NCBI GenBank assembly: GCA_947247005.1
Contig: OX365955.1
Span: 44,061,822-44,125,821 of the forward strand
DNA length: 64,000 bases
Direction: 5' to 3'
Source: Spisula solida
Lineage: Eukaryota > Mollusca > Bivalvia > Venerida > Mactridae
Positions 34,262-47,301 of this stretch are shown here, in pieces (position 1 is the stretch's first letter; the number at the start of each line of letters is the position of its first letter). A model generated the notes under the pieces. That model was not told where the DNA came from and ran no database searches. It worked only from the letters and a program-made list of their open reading frames with translations. The position numbers and the translations under genes are program-made.

Positions 34262-37200
34262 GATAATATACAAAATAATAAACAATCCACAGTAGTAGGT
34301 AGTGCACATGTTAAGTAATAGTCAACTGAAATAGTACACATGTATAAAGGATCAGGAAAAAAATAACTGAAATAATCGACAATAGTCATGTAAAAGTGGA
34401 CTTCTCATTGAAACTGGATATATTTACTACATTTGAGCCTCAACTTGAGGAAGTTATCTTTAAAACATGTAAAAAATGTCACGGTGGATTGTTTTCGAAA
34501 TGCAATATTTCAATGAACTTACAAAAATCAGATAAAGTGTCTCAAAAAGCATTAAGATTCATTCTTAAAATTTCAGTTGATATGTAAAGTAAATAGGTCC
34601 TTAGAAACGGTTTCCTCTTGTTACAGCTTATGTGGTAGATGACAGGGTGCTGTATATTATTATAATAGATAATTAAGTAACTGCTGTCGAGCATCCATGA
34701 TAACATTTCATTGCGGATCTCTAACTAAAAAATCCAATGATTGTCAGACTGGTTGAGGGTTTAAAATGGTTTGAATGTAAAAGGTTGTGAATAATTGTTG
34801 TTAATTGAAAGTTATTTGGTGAATGGACAGTCTGATTTTGTCAGTTATATTTTGAGTGACAACGAAAAACCAGTCGTTACAACACTTGGCACTCAATGAA
34901 CACACAATGCCACCAACACGCGTGAACAGAACTGTGATATTCTTTTATTGTTTGATTTATTATATGTATTTGTATATTTGATAGATTTGTACATATTAAT
35001 TGATTTATTTATAACAAAAATTGGAAAATCCCCTCAACCCATTTTTCTTCATTATACACTAGATTTGAGCATTGTTGTATTTGTAACTCTGACACTGTGT
35101 ATATTGGTATTGTTTCATTACAGTTTTAACCAGGTTTTCTAATGAACAAAACATGGTTATTGAACTGGCAAATTCAAACGGTGAAACGGTGGGTGGGGTA
35201 TCTGTCCACATTTTTTATGTGGTCTTGAAAATGCAGGAATATTTCTCAGCCGGGAAGAGTTTCGACACAGAGCCCTTATTAAAAAACTTAATTTTCATGG
35301 AATTTACATTGTTTCTTATATTAAGATAAATAAGAGTCCTGATTATACAGTAATGCTTATGTTTTCCTTGAATACAACTTTGCTGCAAATATGCTATTCA
35401 TTTGCATTTACATACTAATTTAATAAGTTTTGAATGGAGACTTTCCAAATAACTTTTCCGGATATTTCCAGAACTTCAGGATATCGAGTGTCCAAAATCA
35501 GTCTGCTTTTTTAGCGGTCTGTTTTCTGTTTGAAAATAAACAAATTTTCAGGAATTCACAATTTGCTATCTTTTAAACATTTACCCATGTTACACAGTTG
35601 TTGAGTACATTATGCAGTTCAAACATTGATGAAGTTGTAGCATTATATGTTATACATTGTATGTGTCAATCTTGAATCATTCATAAATGTTGTATTACTA
35701 TTTTTATACATATCATACTTACATTGCTTTATCAGCTGATTTTGTTATTTTTCATTGAATTTCTAGCTTCAAAGTGTGACAATGTGTTAAATGTTGAATG
35801 TAGATAAGTCAGAGAACAATGGAACATGGTTTGTTAACATTCAAATATATATTCAAATATATGGCTGGAAAGAAACTATAGAACCATAAGCTTAATGATA
35901 TCTCCAAAACCAGTCAATTATTTTGACCAAACATTACGAGCATGATCATGTGGTGGTCCATTTTCAACAGTAGAAATATTGTTCCATTCTGTTGTATTGG
36001 TAGGTTATGAGAGCTAGTGACAACATTATAAAGAATATATTTTTACCAAACCTTACAGGAATGCTTATTGGGTGGTCCATTTTCAACGGTAGAAATATTG
36101 TTACATTCTGTTTCATTGGTAGGTTATGAGAGCTTGTGACAACATTATAAAGAATTGTCCTAGTTAGTATGGTATAGAGCTTTGATATTCTGCATGGTCA
36201 GGCCAGATACTTGCACTGTTTATTTGTTAATGTTTTATGATATTGAACAGGTTGGTTATTGTGTTGTCTATGCCTTTATTGTGATGTTGGTGAATGTTCA
36301 CATTTATTGCATGTTTTTTTGCTTATATTAGTACTTGATTGTTAAATTTAAAGCTTTATATAATGTTACATATAAATTGTATATGATTACTTTAAATTCA
36401 TTAAATGTCTATCTATTACTGGTATACCTCAAAATACAATGAAGTTGTTTCTCCTGTTGCTCAGACAACCTTCACAAGATAAATGTTAGCTTCTTTGCCT
36501 TTACTTTCTGTAGAAGTTGTTAAGTTAGCGGCGTGGCAATATTGGCATGTTTCATAAAGTCGCCAATGAACATATCCTCTTGCATAAAATTTGACCTACA
36601 AAGAACTCTACTACAAAATTTGTAAAAAAAAATATTTCCGCATGCCGAATGTCTGAAATACAAAATTTGCTAACTTTTTGACATGTGATTTTTTTACTGT
36701 TAAACTTCTCATATACCGCTACATAACTTATGACATTGTATTTCAGTGTTATCTTGATGGTAAAAGAAAAGGATCATAAGTTTATAAATACATTGTTTAT
36801 TGTTTAAAAACAAGTGTCTATCATAAAATTATGTTGTTGTTTATTTTATAATGAAATGTGTGGTTAGATTGAATATGCTTACAATTCAATGTGCCCTAGG
36901 TTCAGAATCTAGACTATATTTAATTTTTGTCTGATCTGTTACTGATAACCTAAGTAAACCTACATTGTAACATGTACGTTGGTCTCAAGTTCACATGTAC
37001 TGTTTCTGTAGTACTTTATGCATGTATGTATATCTATCTTTTCCTGTTTAAAACTAGTTGATTGTTTTAAATGGTAATGGATGATTTCTTTCTCTTTGTT
37101 CATAGTCTAGTCCTTGAGGTGTATTCATGTCATTGTAATGAACTTGTTTTTCTTTTCATTTCTTTTGTTCGAGAACATTTGATGAATTTCATTTTTCTAT

Positions 37201-37397
37201 TTGTTTGTAGCTCTACATTGAATGAAGATTTTGTTGATTTTCTCTTCAGAAAGATCTTCTGGAATATGATCTAGAATGTATACTTATCGTGTGATTATTT
37301 TAGGACCAAAGCTCCAAAGTCATTTCAAGTATTCTCGTAGTTATATCTTATCCGTCCTAATATTTATTTATTTTATTTTTTATTTTTTGTCATGTGT
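34262..37397 (+). other. Probable KIF3B 3' UTR and downstream DNA
   Basis: An AATAAA lies only about 13 bases after the stop codon (near 34275), with others near 35536 and 38942, so the true end cannot be fixed. The stretch is AT-rich, has few mobile repeats compared with the introns, and shows no second gene. Frames of 60-70 codons are chance. An approximate two-copy duplication lies at 35925-36157. Confidence 0.4.
35925..36157. repeat. ~122-bp two-copy tandem duplication
   Basis: GTGGTCCATTTTCAACAGTA ... GTAGGTTATGAGAGCTAGTG is repeated once with about 10 percent divergence (second copy from about 36050). Confidence 0.85.
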
Positions 37398-38113
37398 TTA
37401 GCTCCTCTGAGTACAAAGTACTCACTGATGAGCTTTTAGGATGGGTGGCTGTCCGTTGTTGTCCATCAATGATTTGGTTAAAATGAATTCTCCTTCAATT
37501 TGCCTTGATGTAATATATGAGAAATCTTTGAAGATTTTCTCCTGAAGTTGCAATGGCTTACCACTTTGCTATTTTGCAAGGCGGGCTGGGCTGCATTGTT
37601 GTTTGTTTGCGATCGACTCTCAATCTCCTGTCAGATTGGTGAATTACCTTCGACTTTGACGCAAGTTGTGTGATACAATGCCTCCTGGCACGTTATCCTA
37701 GCTCTTTCTGTGTCGACTCGTTGGTACTTTATTGTGTCTGGTGTATAGCACCGATACACACAAGTCTACCTCTGGGTTACTAACCAGTTCATCTCCAGTT
37801 CAATGGGACTGAAGTAAAGCATTTTATAGGGACTCCAAAAACGTTTATTCAGAATTCGAGCCAAAGTTAATACCGGTAAATGTGGTTAGACGAGCCAAAG
37901 TTAATACTGGTAAATGTGGTTAGACGAGCCAAAGTTAATACTGGTAAATGTGGTTAGACGAGCCAAAGTTAATACTGGTAAATGTGGTTAGACGAGCCAA
38001 AGTTAATACTGGTAAATGTGGTTAGACGAGCCAAAGTTAATACTGGTACACATTTTGTACATGCTTACATAGTACACAGGTGTGCGATTTAGGACCATCA
38101 CGTCCCTCTTTGT
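37398..38113 (+). repeat. GGTGAGC-family-like repeat with 34-bp internal array
   Basis: The head TTAGCTCCTCTGAGTACAAA ... TGATGAGCTTTTAGGATGGG and tail CAGGTGTGCGATTTAGGACC ... CGTCCCTCTTTGT match the layout of the repeat at 31432. Inside, 37857-38046 is a 34-bp array (GAGCCAAAGTTAATACTGGT plus AAATGTGGTTAGAC), about 5.5 copies. Plus orientation. Confidence 0.75.
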
Positions 38114-40119
38114 TAGATTGTGTTGCATAATTTAGTTATTTCTGAATTCCATTTTCACGAAACTGACATGAGCCATGATACCATTGACACTGTGTATATT
38201 ATAACACATAGCCTGTATTTCATTTATTCCTGAGCGATTATTTTGCAGTGGGTGGAAAGTGTGCCATCACCTCAAACATCTTCGTCTGTTTCATGTTAAG
38301 ATATTGATATGTTTTGACAAATTATCTCCCACTTGTGATGATTTGGTGATCATTCTATAGGCCTGAAACCCTTAACATAGGCAAGCTATACGTAGTGCTT
38401 TCCACGAGTTGTAATCCATGCCATCAATATCTAATTGAACCGGAGGTAACTGAATAAAGGTGCTCGGTAGCACTTTGCTTGGGCAACGGACCTCTAATGT
38501 CAGCAGGTTACAATATTTAGTGTGTCAAGTGTTATTTGATAAGCTTTTAGACTTATGTTAGACTTTTTGATAAGTCAATATTTCGTAGGTTGACTTTCGT
38601 TTACGATGGCCTATGTTTATAAAATATTAAACTCATTACATAAAATTGATCAAGTGTTTTGCAGAGCCGTGCATTTATTCAACTTTGTTTGTAAGTTCAA
38701 TATGAAAATACATTCATGTAATTTCCTCTGTATAAACAATGATGCTTATGTTGTGTATTATGATTTCGTGGCCAAATCTTGTTTTCACTTCAATATACTC
38801 CCATGTTGACTGTATAGCACTTTCACATTATGTACATGTGAATGGTTCAATGTTTACATTTATTGTGACTCACCACTCGACTTGCATCGTAACTACATGA
38901 TATTGCTGTATCTTTGTGAACATGACACTTCCAATCAAGTAATAAAACAAATCAAAGAAAGCATGTGTTATCTTTATTCTGTTTGTTTATTTTGGTTTAA
39001 CGCCATTTCTTACCAATTCATCAGTGGCTGTTTCACTGTAACATTATTCCTGGACTGCATCCTATCGAGTACTAGCCTCTCCTTCCACAAGCAACCAACA
39101 ACATCTCTGCATGTACAGGGAAATCAACACGTTTGGTTGAAAGGTATGCACGTCTCCGACTGGGAATTGAACCACAAATCCAGCACACTGGACCACAAAA
39201 TGTGTTTGCCTTTACTCTGTCAAAGAAATAGTTCATGAAAGGAACCCAACTCTGGATATTTTAATAAACATAGTTTATTTGTTTAGCATGCATATTGTGA
39301 AAGTACAATCATAATCTATAACAAACAATATGTACAAATTGTTCAAAAATAATTATATACTAAAAACAATTAACAACAGCGACCAGCAACGTCAGTTGAA
39401 ACCACTGGTTACAAGAAATCTATGGATTAAACAATATTTATAAGCAATTGTACAATAAATGAAAATGTCATTAAAATAATAGATGTATCTGTCATGTATC
39501 AGTAAGTGATAGCAGACAGATTGTTTGTGCCTGATAGTGAATGCTGCTCATCAACAATAAGTACAACTCAAGTCATCATTTTGGAAGACTCTCTACACTA
39601 CAGTATTTACATAAATCAATTTACACTGGCAGGCACGGAGGCCAATAAATCCCTTTTAATGATTGATAAAAAAGATCATGACAAGTTTTGTCATGAAATA
39701 AATTTCTTTTAAAACATGTAGTTTCCATTTTTCTGAAAAATTGTAAGTATTCTATAACAATATCACATTCTTCATGTAACTCCTACAGGCTCCTCTTGTG
39801 TGATCGAGACGCTACACCATCATCGAAATGGAACACCGTGATAAATTGTGACATTTGTGGAAACTTATTATTGATTTCGTGCTAGTACAGTCAGTTTATT
39901 TACCTGGATATGGTTGTAAATGCTTACGTGTATGTTTGTGTAGTTATTGTTAACATATAAATTTCAACTTGCATTGGCAGTAAATATGTACAAATATTCA
40001 ATGTAAAGTGATTAGAAAATGAATATATGATTTTCAAATTACTAACAATTTTAACAAATGAAGGAATTCAACACGAATTTTGAATCTGCTATCTTATTTT
40101 GTAATAACTGATTTATTGT
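38114..40119. other. Intergenic region between convergent genes, no gene seen
   Basis: AT-rich. Near 39250-39275 an AATAAA on the plus strand lies almost next to a TTTATT (AATAAA on the minus strand). This is a plausible place for the two converging transcripts to end, but only a guess. The 118-codon frame at 38882-39238 lacks family resemblance and is not called. Confidence 0.35.
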
Positions 40120-40124
40120 TAATA

Positions 40125-40460
40125 CCCACAACTAGGCTTGGTACCAAACATTCCTGTTAATACTCACAACTAGGCTTGGTGCCAAACATTCCTGTTAATA
40201 CGCACAACTAAGCTTGGTACCAAACATTCCTGTTAATACGCACAACTAGGCTTGGTACCAAACATTCCTGTTAATACGCACAACTAGGCTTGGTACCAAA
40301 CATTCCTGTTAATACGCACAACTAGGCTTGGTACCAAACATTCCTGTTAATACACACAACTAGGCTTGGTACCAAACATTCCTGTTAATATGCACAACTA
40401 GGCTTGGTACCAAACATTCCTGTTAATACTCACAACTAGGCTTGGTATCAAACATTCATG
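40125..40460. repeat. 38-bp tandem array, ~8.5 copies
   Basis: Unit ACAACTAGGCTTGGTACCAA plus ACATTCCTGTTAATACGC (38 bp), nearly identical copies, so recently expanded. Confidence 0.95.
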
Positions 40461-43186
40461 TAGAGTATCAGCGAAATCCAAACAGTGATTAAGGAGATCA
40501 CATACGGACAAACTTTGTGACATCAAGACAGACATTCAGCATAAATTTAATATGCCCCCCCCCACTATAAGTGGGAGCCATAAATGGACTATAACAGTAA
40601 ACATAACAGTCTGTATTATGTTAAATAACATGTATGAAACAATACGGATACATCGGTGGAACAGACAGTTAATGCGATGATTATAAATATAGGATCTGAT
40701 TAAACACAAAATTGAAATATGAATTAGTAAGACAAAGACAGTTTTAGAACAATACGTATTAAGACTTTTATTAATAACATGAACATTACAAAGACTAGAC
40801 TTATATTTCCGGCAACATTTTCATTGATTAGGCATGTATTAGTATTCGTAATTGCATTTTAAATTTTTAATAGTATACGTACAATTTTGATGGGATTTGT
40901 CTCGAAAATTATATTTATTAGAAATAATTAATGATGACTTTGATAGCACTTGACTTAAGAAGACTTGTCTAATAGGATGGAGGATCTTTTATATGAGTCA
41001 GTCCCAAGAAAACCTGTTATTTTGACAAAATATTGATTTTGGAATTTTCCACTTTCATAATTTCATAATAAAATAGCAGGTTTTCCTGGAGAACTTAGTT
41101 TCACCATGCAGCCATGCTAATCAGCAGGACCTATAATGAACATAACAATTATCTGATAAATATGGTTCTAAAACAATGTTCACTATCTCAACAAAATGTC
41201 ATTATAATGACAGTAATAGTTTACCCAGAAATGGCACTTTCACAGTAATACAATTTACACAGAATGTAATGTACATTGTATTTGAAAACTTTCAGGCACG
41301 TGTATACACCTATAATCTTGCAAAACAAATCAATAACAAAAGACAGAACAGTATATAACTGTGTTGACCATCATAATTAACTATTACTTCCATAGTTGAT
41401 CAAGGAAAACAAACTATTCAGATGATAATACAGACACATCTATTTGATTCATCTTACATTTACTATATTTAAGGAATTTGCACGATATGAAATAAATCAT
41501 CAATACAATGCAACTTTTCTAGAGCAACATCCTCTGTTTGGAGAGACAAAAATCCCGCCTAAAAATGCTTCTGATATCCCCACATACCCTAACAATTTGC
41601 CATGATCCTAAATATTTATGGCGAAGAAAACAAAATATTTCAGTTTTTGTCTACACTTTTCTAAAGGTAGTTTGGCCTTTCTCTTTGTTTAGAAGAAAAT
41701 AACATAACAATTTCCAACATGCCCTATTTGATTTTTGGTTTTGGGCATTTACCGAAATCAAACAATGTATGCCTCGGCTGTAATGAAGAGGTTGTTGTTC
41801 AACAGGGCAATTTGTTACTACTGTAGCATTGATAGTGTTGTTTTTGCATGGAGAGTTGTTGCTCGGGAGAAAAGTTTACTGTATATGATGTAAAGTAGCC
41901 AGTCGTAATATCAGTAGAATATCTGTTAACACATGTAATATTAGGTGGGCTTCAAAAATCTGACCAGCAGATTCCAATAACAACACAAGACAACTTTAAA
42001 ACAACGTATTTACAGTCATGTACAGTAAGTTTATATAACTCTCATACACGTATATACCAGATGAAACAATTCCAATTAACGTTTAACTGATTGAAATCAA
42101 ACATTCACAACAACAACAACAATCATTCAACCTTTGTCAACCATGCGCATGTTGTTGTCACCTATACATAGTGCTATATGTTTGCATTTACAATAAGTTC
42201 TGAACTAATTTAGATGTAATAGTTCCATGATATGTAATCATCTTAAAAAGCCGACCTTTGTCCTTACTGATCTATTCTTGTTATTATTACTATTTGTCAA
42301 CACTATCGCCGACATTCAATCACTGCCCAGTACAAAGACTGCAAATATCAAATCTCTAATCAATGAAAAAATTAGCTTTAGTGGAGTGTTTGTGGATGCT
42401 TTAGATCTGGCAATACATTGATTTGAGGGTTGACATAAATTCACATCAACACACTCAACATCCACAACAAAAGTCCCAACACAAATACCTTACTTCCTTA
42501 TTTCATTATCATTATTAATTGATTTCAAGATATTAAAATACATGTAATTGACTAACAAAATCAAGACATGAAAAGCGTTAATGGTGTTTTTTTACAATAA
42601 GTTGCACACATGTATTTGACACTATAATCAGTACAGGTATATCACAGAGCTTTACAAATACTGGCAACTTCCCATATATATTCTATCAACTTTAACATCC
42701 CCAATTAACCGCTGCTACCAAATGAAAGTTATTTAAATCTAGAGCATATAAAATTATAGGATTGGAAGTATTTACTTGAATATACAAAAAATGAACTTCA
42801 GACATAAGTGACTGCTAAAAAATGACACATAAAATCAAATTGTTTATTTGGTTTAGGATTTTACCAAGTACATTCATTGACTTAAGTAATCACTCATGGG
42901 AAAGAAAGGTAGCGATATTTGATACCAGGCCTTCATTCACATAACAAGTATGCTTAAAACGTATGTAAAGAACTGATATGAACTGTCTTGCTTGGTTGTT
43001 GTTTACTTTGACCCCTCTCTCCCCATATTAAAAAGTTGTATTAGACGGGACGTGGAACATTTCCCATAATCTAGCAACACAAACATGTAATAATGCCACT
43101 AATATTGTGTAATATACCCTGAAGAACATCTCAATATTACAGCACCATATGGATCAGGTACATAAACAACATGTATAGTCCAGAGA
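40461..43186. other. Intergenic or long 3' UTR sequence, no gene seen
   Basis: AT-rich with no recognised frame, RNA gene or mobile element. It could be 3' UTR of the minus-strand sorting nexin, since obvious transposons are scarcer here than in the introns. Confidence 0.3.
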
Positions 43187-43330
43187 ATTTGACACGACTC
43201 TCGACCTTCTATTAGCATAATTTCACTGCTGATTTAGTGTCTATATTTATAACCCTGGTTGTATGTTTTCATAAGCGATGAGTACCACGAAGAATCTCGA
43301 GGTTTAATACCCACACAAATCTAAAGGATG
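43187..43330 (-). repeat. Paralogous copy of the 52.8/53.5-kb repeat unit without mariner insertion
   Basis: On the minus strand this reads TCATCGCTTATGAAAACATA, CAACCAGGGTTATAAATATA, GACACTAAATCAGCAGTGAA and ATTATGCTAATAGAAGGTCG. It matches the left flank of the mariner element at 52840 joined directly to the repeat unit right of it. It is therefore the empty-site version of that locus. Confidence 0.8.
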
Positions 43331-44149
43331 GATATTGCACGATTTGCTCGCTGGTAATTTATATATTCAACGCAAGAACCTTGTAATATATTCAAGCATA
43401 AAGGTCAGGATCATGTCAAATTCTCTGTGCAATAACCTGGAACAATATATACCATTACACATACAAAACACAGGCACAACTGTGCAGCTCACTATATATC
43501 TAAAGCATTGGAGTAATCTACTACACCTTATGGAACAAATAATAAGCTGTATGTATGATGTCTAATTTTAAGACAGATTTGATGTTAGGTAGTCATCATT
43601 TGTGTACTAGCAATATCCTGAAGCAACTGTTGATCTTATAATATTGCAAGTATAAATTCAGGTTTGGCGTTAATTTGCCCTTATAATCTATTCCATGGCT
43701 TTATAACTGTTCCCAATGACCTTTCAGTAAGAGCCAAAATTTGAAAAAGCACAAGGACATACTTCAAATTTATCACAAAATGATTGAGTTGTAGGACGTT
43801 TCAGTGGTGAACATACTACATTTATCTGTGCATGATGAGATAAATAGATGAGATGCGTTATGCTTTTATAGCTGTAGTTGTATTTCCTAGAAATAAATAA
43901 TGCAACTGAAAACTTTAACATAACACCATTATACAACACATAATAACACTGAATTCTGATGGAAGAAAGTGTGATCAGACTGTGTTTGATTTTTGACCAG
44001 CTTGACGCCAGCCGGTGACATGTAGACAAAACACGAAACAAGAATGTAGACTAGAGGTGATCATCACTGGTTGTTACACAAACATGTACATAAACTATCA
44101 ATGTTGAAGTGTAATAAAAAATCCTTTATCATTTGGATGTTTTTTTAGT

Positions 44150-44362
44150 ATATCCATTTCCATAGCAATCACATTTTTTTTCAGAATCGAAAATATTTAG
44201 ACGAGCATAGTTCCCTTATTGGCCCCTATCCACATAGCAAGCTTCATAAACCTAGTTTGGAAACTGTTTGAGTTATGTCAGGATCCAGATTTTTTACAGA
44301 TGAACAGGTGGACGGAGGGCAAACCTATATGTTCCTCCGGTTATAAACTGGCAGGGGACAAA
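44150..44362 (-). repeat. CCCCTACCGG family, decayed copy 4
   Basis: On the minus strand: GTCCCCTGCCAGTTTATAAC with the partner CCGGAGGAAC, then GTTTGCCCTCCGTCC, ATAACTCAAACAGTTTCC and TGATTGCTATGG. More diverged than the other copies and lacking a clear CTTGT end. Confidence 0.8.
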
Positions 44363-44752
44363 TGAAATGTAACTATCTTGTTTGTATAACTATATATAGA
44401 TGGATAATCAGTGCCATCGTTTTTGGTTCTATTACCATCTCATTGGGTATACCTAACAGAGTTCACTTGAAAATACTCAGTACACTAAAATACAGTAAGT
44501 ATTACAACATGGACACATGAATGGATGAATGCAAAGTGTTTAGTAAAGTACATGATTGGATAATTCCATCTGATGGACATTATACAGAAAGTGTAAAAAT
44601 AGATTAACAGATAAAGAATATAACAACAGTCCTTAACAATATTTACCAGTATAAATCCAGGGGCAATAGTGAAACTAGCTGGCCGCAAACTAGTAATAAT
44701 GTACTCAGATTGTAGCAATATTTTCATTCAAAATGGCTGAGCCTTTAAAAAC

Positions 44753-45015
44753 TAGAGCTGTCGGCATTCGGCAGACTAATATACCCCCGCCGGCAAAGGG
44801 CCATAATTCTGCCAAAATTCATCGCAGCGCAAATTCCTTTCTTCATGCATATCTATATGTTGAGGTTGTTCATCTGTGAAAGTTTGAGCGAAATCCTGCC
44901 AAAACTGTAGGAGGAGTTGCATCCACAAGAATGCGTCTACGGACAGACAGACGGACGGACAGACAAGCTGAATCCAGTATACCCCCCTTACAACTCGCTG
45001 TGCGGGGGTATAATT
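44753..45015 (-). repeat. Palindrome-ended repeat with CGTCCGTCTGTC tract
   Basis: Read on the minus strand it begins TTATACCCCCGCACAGCGAG, has a TGTCCGTCCGTCTGTCTGTC tract, and ends with GGCGGGGGTATATTAGTCTG. Same head-tract-tail layout as the other dispersed repeats; no coding capacity. Confidence 0.7.
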
Positions 45016-45082
45016 AGATAAAGGCAACTGTATAAAATTAACATAAATAGTTTACTTTGCTTTTACATTAATTAAAATAATT

Positions 45083-45226
45083 CAGGCCTGGTAATTAGCA
45101 ATAATTCTCAAGCCTGAAAATCCCAGTTCCAAAGCCTGAAATTCAGTATTTCTATATTAACAAAGAAGTGAAATTCATGATTCAAAAACTTGAAATTAAG
45201 CACAGGTCTGAAAAATGCCAGGCTTG
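45083..45226. mobile_element. CAGGCCTGGTA MITE family, copy
   Basis: Starts CAGGCCTGGTAATTAGCA, ends with the decayed TGCCAGGCTTG; the internal CAAGCCTGAAAATCCCAGTT is shared with 25968-26103 and 52293-52436. Confidence 0.75.
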
Positions 45227-46080
45227 AATAACAGCATTAAGTATACACTCGCTTGCTAAAAGTATCAATTAAAATGGCAGCCATATTGAATTTCATAATT
45301 TAAAATGTTGAGGGTTGCTTCCCTTTGACCATGTAGTTTCGCTATCAACCCTGGAAATATACTGAGTCAGCACTTTGATTCAAAGATTGAGCAAATCCCT
45401 AGAATACTTGATAGAATATAGTGAATCAACAAGGTCACTATTTTGTGTAACAATAATTATACTGTCTTATACTATAGATGGAATCTGAAATCTGAGCTGT
45501 AACCTTTAGATATACACTATAAAAAGTATATATAGCTAAAAACGCAGTCACGACTCAATACTCGTTTTCGATCTATACAGTGTATGTCACTAAATACAAC
45601 ATATAGCTAACGAAATACACACCAAATTTCACTACAACTAATAGTTATATCTGACATCTTATTTAATATTATCAGAAGAAAAAAATACAGTTTTAACTTG
45701 TCCATTTATATAGTAATATTTGAAATTAGCATCAAACTGATACTCAAATTATTTAATATTGATTTATTTCCTAGCAATATAATTCAAACTTGATAATAAG
45801 TCGATATAAACTTGAAAATTTGTCAATCTATTTAGAGAATTTAAAGAAAAACAGACTACAAACTACAGTCAACTTTCATTAAAACCAGCTCAATTACAAT
45901 CGAATATTTGTTCCACAAAATAAGGTAAGAAGAAATCAGCACAAGCCACTATTGATCTCAATCAATATACAATTACTCAACTTATTCAGTACAATGACAT
46001 ACATCCATTAAAGATTAAACTTACAACGAAAGTTGATTGTAAAATGCATCTACACAAATACACATTTACCAAACAAACCA
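45227..46080. other. AT-rich region, no gene seen
   Basis: No frame, RNA gene or repeat recognised between the MITE and the 25-bp array. Confidence 0.3.
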
Positions 46081-46082
46081 TA

Positions 46083-46505
46083 GCTTCATTTTCATATAAG
46101 CCGTAGTTCTTGTTTTCAAATATAAGACATAGCTCCATTTTCAAATATAAGTCATACCGCTGTTTTCAAATATAAGTCATAACTCTGTTTTCAAATATAA
46201 GTCATACCGCTGTTTTCAAATATAAGTCATAACTCTGTTTTCAAATATAAGTCATAACTCTGTTTTCAAATATAAGTCATAACTCTGTTTTCAAATATAA
46301 GCCATAACTCTTGTTTTCAAATATAAGTCATACTGCTGTTTTCAAATATAAGTCATACCTCTGTTTCAAATATAAGTCATAACTCTGTTTTCAAATATAA
46401 GCCATAACTCTTGTTTTCAAATATAAGTCATACTGCTGTTTTCAAATATAAGTCATACCTCTGTTTCAAATATAAGTCATAAATCTATTTTCAAATATAA
46501 GTACA
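46083..46505. repeat. 25-bp tandem array, ~16 copies
   Basis: Unit TTTTCAAATATAAGTCATAA plus CTCTG with CCGCTG and CTTG variants. Two larger blocks are repeated within it (46300-46390 and 46395-46485), showing higher-order duplication. Confidence 0.95.
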
Positions 46506-47301
46506 TGTACATAATGCACTACATATCAGACTAATCCCCTACCGAGCTACATACCAATAGTTTGTGTTATCATACAAGTAAAAATATTTCTTACACTGTG
46601 ATTATAACCTACGAATATCTAGAGTATGTCAAATAAAAGACAAAATCAATAAGCTAAATAGTAATTTGAGTAGAAAAATCATCAAAAAAAATGATGGGTT
46701 TTGACACATAAAGATACGTCTCCCACAGGGCCGTAACGCCAGCAATATTCATCTGACTTAAAATTCCTGACAATACGCTGAGTATGTTACTTAATATTCA
46801 TGTGAAGTTTTATTGAATTCAAACCAATGGTTAAGGAGAACAAGCACAAGGAAAACAAGCATGGACAAACTTTGTTACATCCATCCAGACGTTATGCACA
46901 ATATCAATATCTCTCCCCCAATAAGTAGGAAAGAATTTCCGTTGTCATCAATTGTTCAGAATCTTATTTACGCTTCAAGAATTCCATGAGAGGAGAAACT
47001 ATTAATGAATATCACATGAACACTCCTTCACTGAATTTCACACAACTGATGACACATGACATTCTATTGGTCACTGTAATTGTAACGAGACTTCTCATTG
47101 GATGATTCAGTAATTGTAACATAACTTCTCATTGGATGATGCAAATGTGATGTCATCACTTCATAATTGTATGTAATAACCTTCACATATTATGGGATGT
47201 GTATGTCAGGTTGCAGTCAGTGTTCACAGAAGAACTATGTTTAGTGCACTCACATCAATTATGACAAACTTAAGGCAAACATGATTACACATACAATGTT
47301 T
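46506..47301 (-). other. Probable 3' UTR of the sorting nexin gene
   Basis: Directly downstream (minus sense) of the stop codon at 47302-47304. No other gene or clear mobile element. The true polyadenylation site is unknown. Confidence 0.4.

Noticed and set aside
38882..39238. 118-codon plus-strand frame near the gene-gene boundary
   Set aside because: No domain, ordinary composition, no splice or promoter support.
43724..44041. 105-codon minus-strand frame
   Set aside because: No family resemblance; AT-rich intergenic or 3' UTR DNA.
40125..46505. Regular repeats resembling CRISPR arrays
   Set aside because: Head-to-tail minisatellites with no unique spacers, in a eukaryotic genome.
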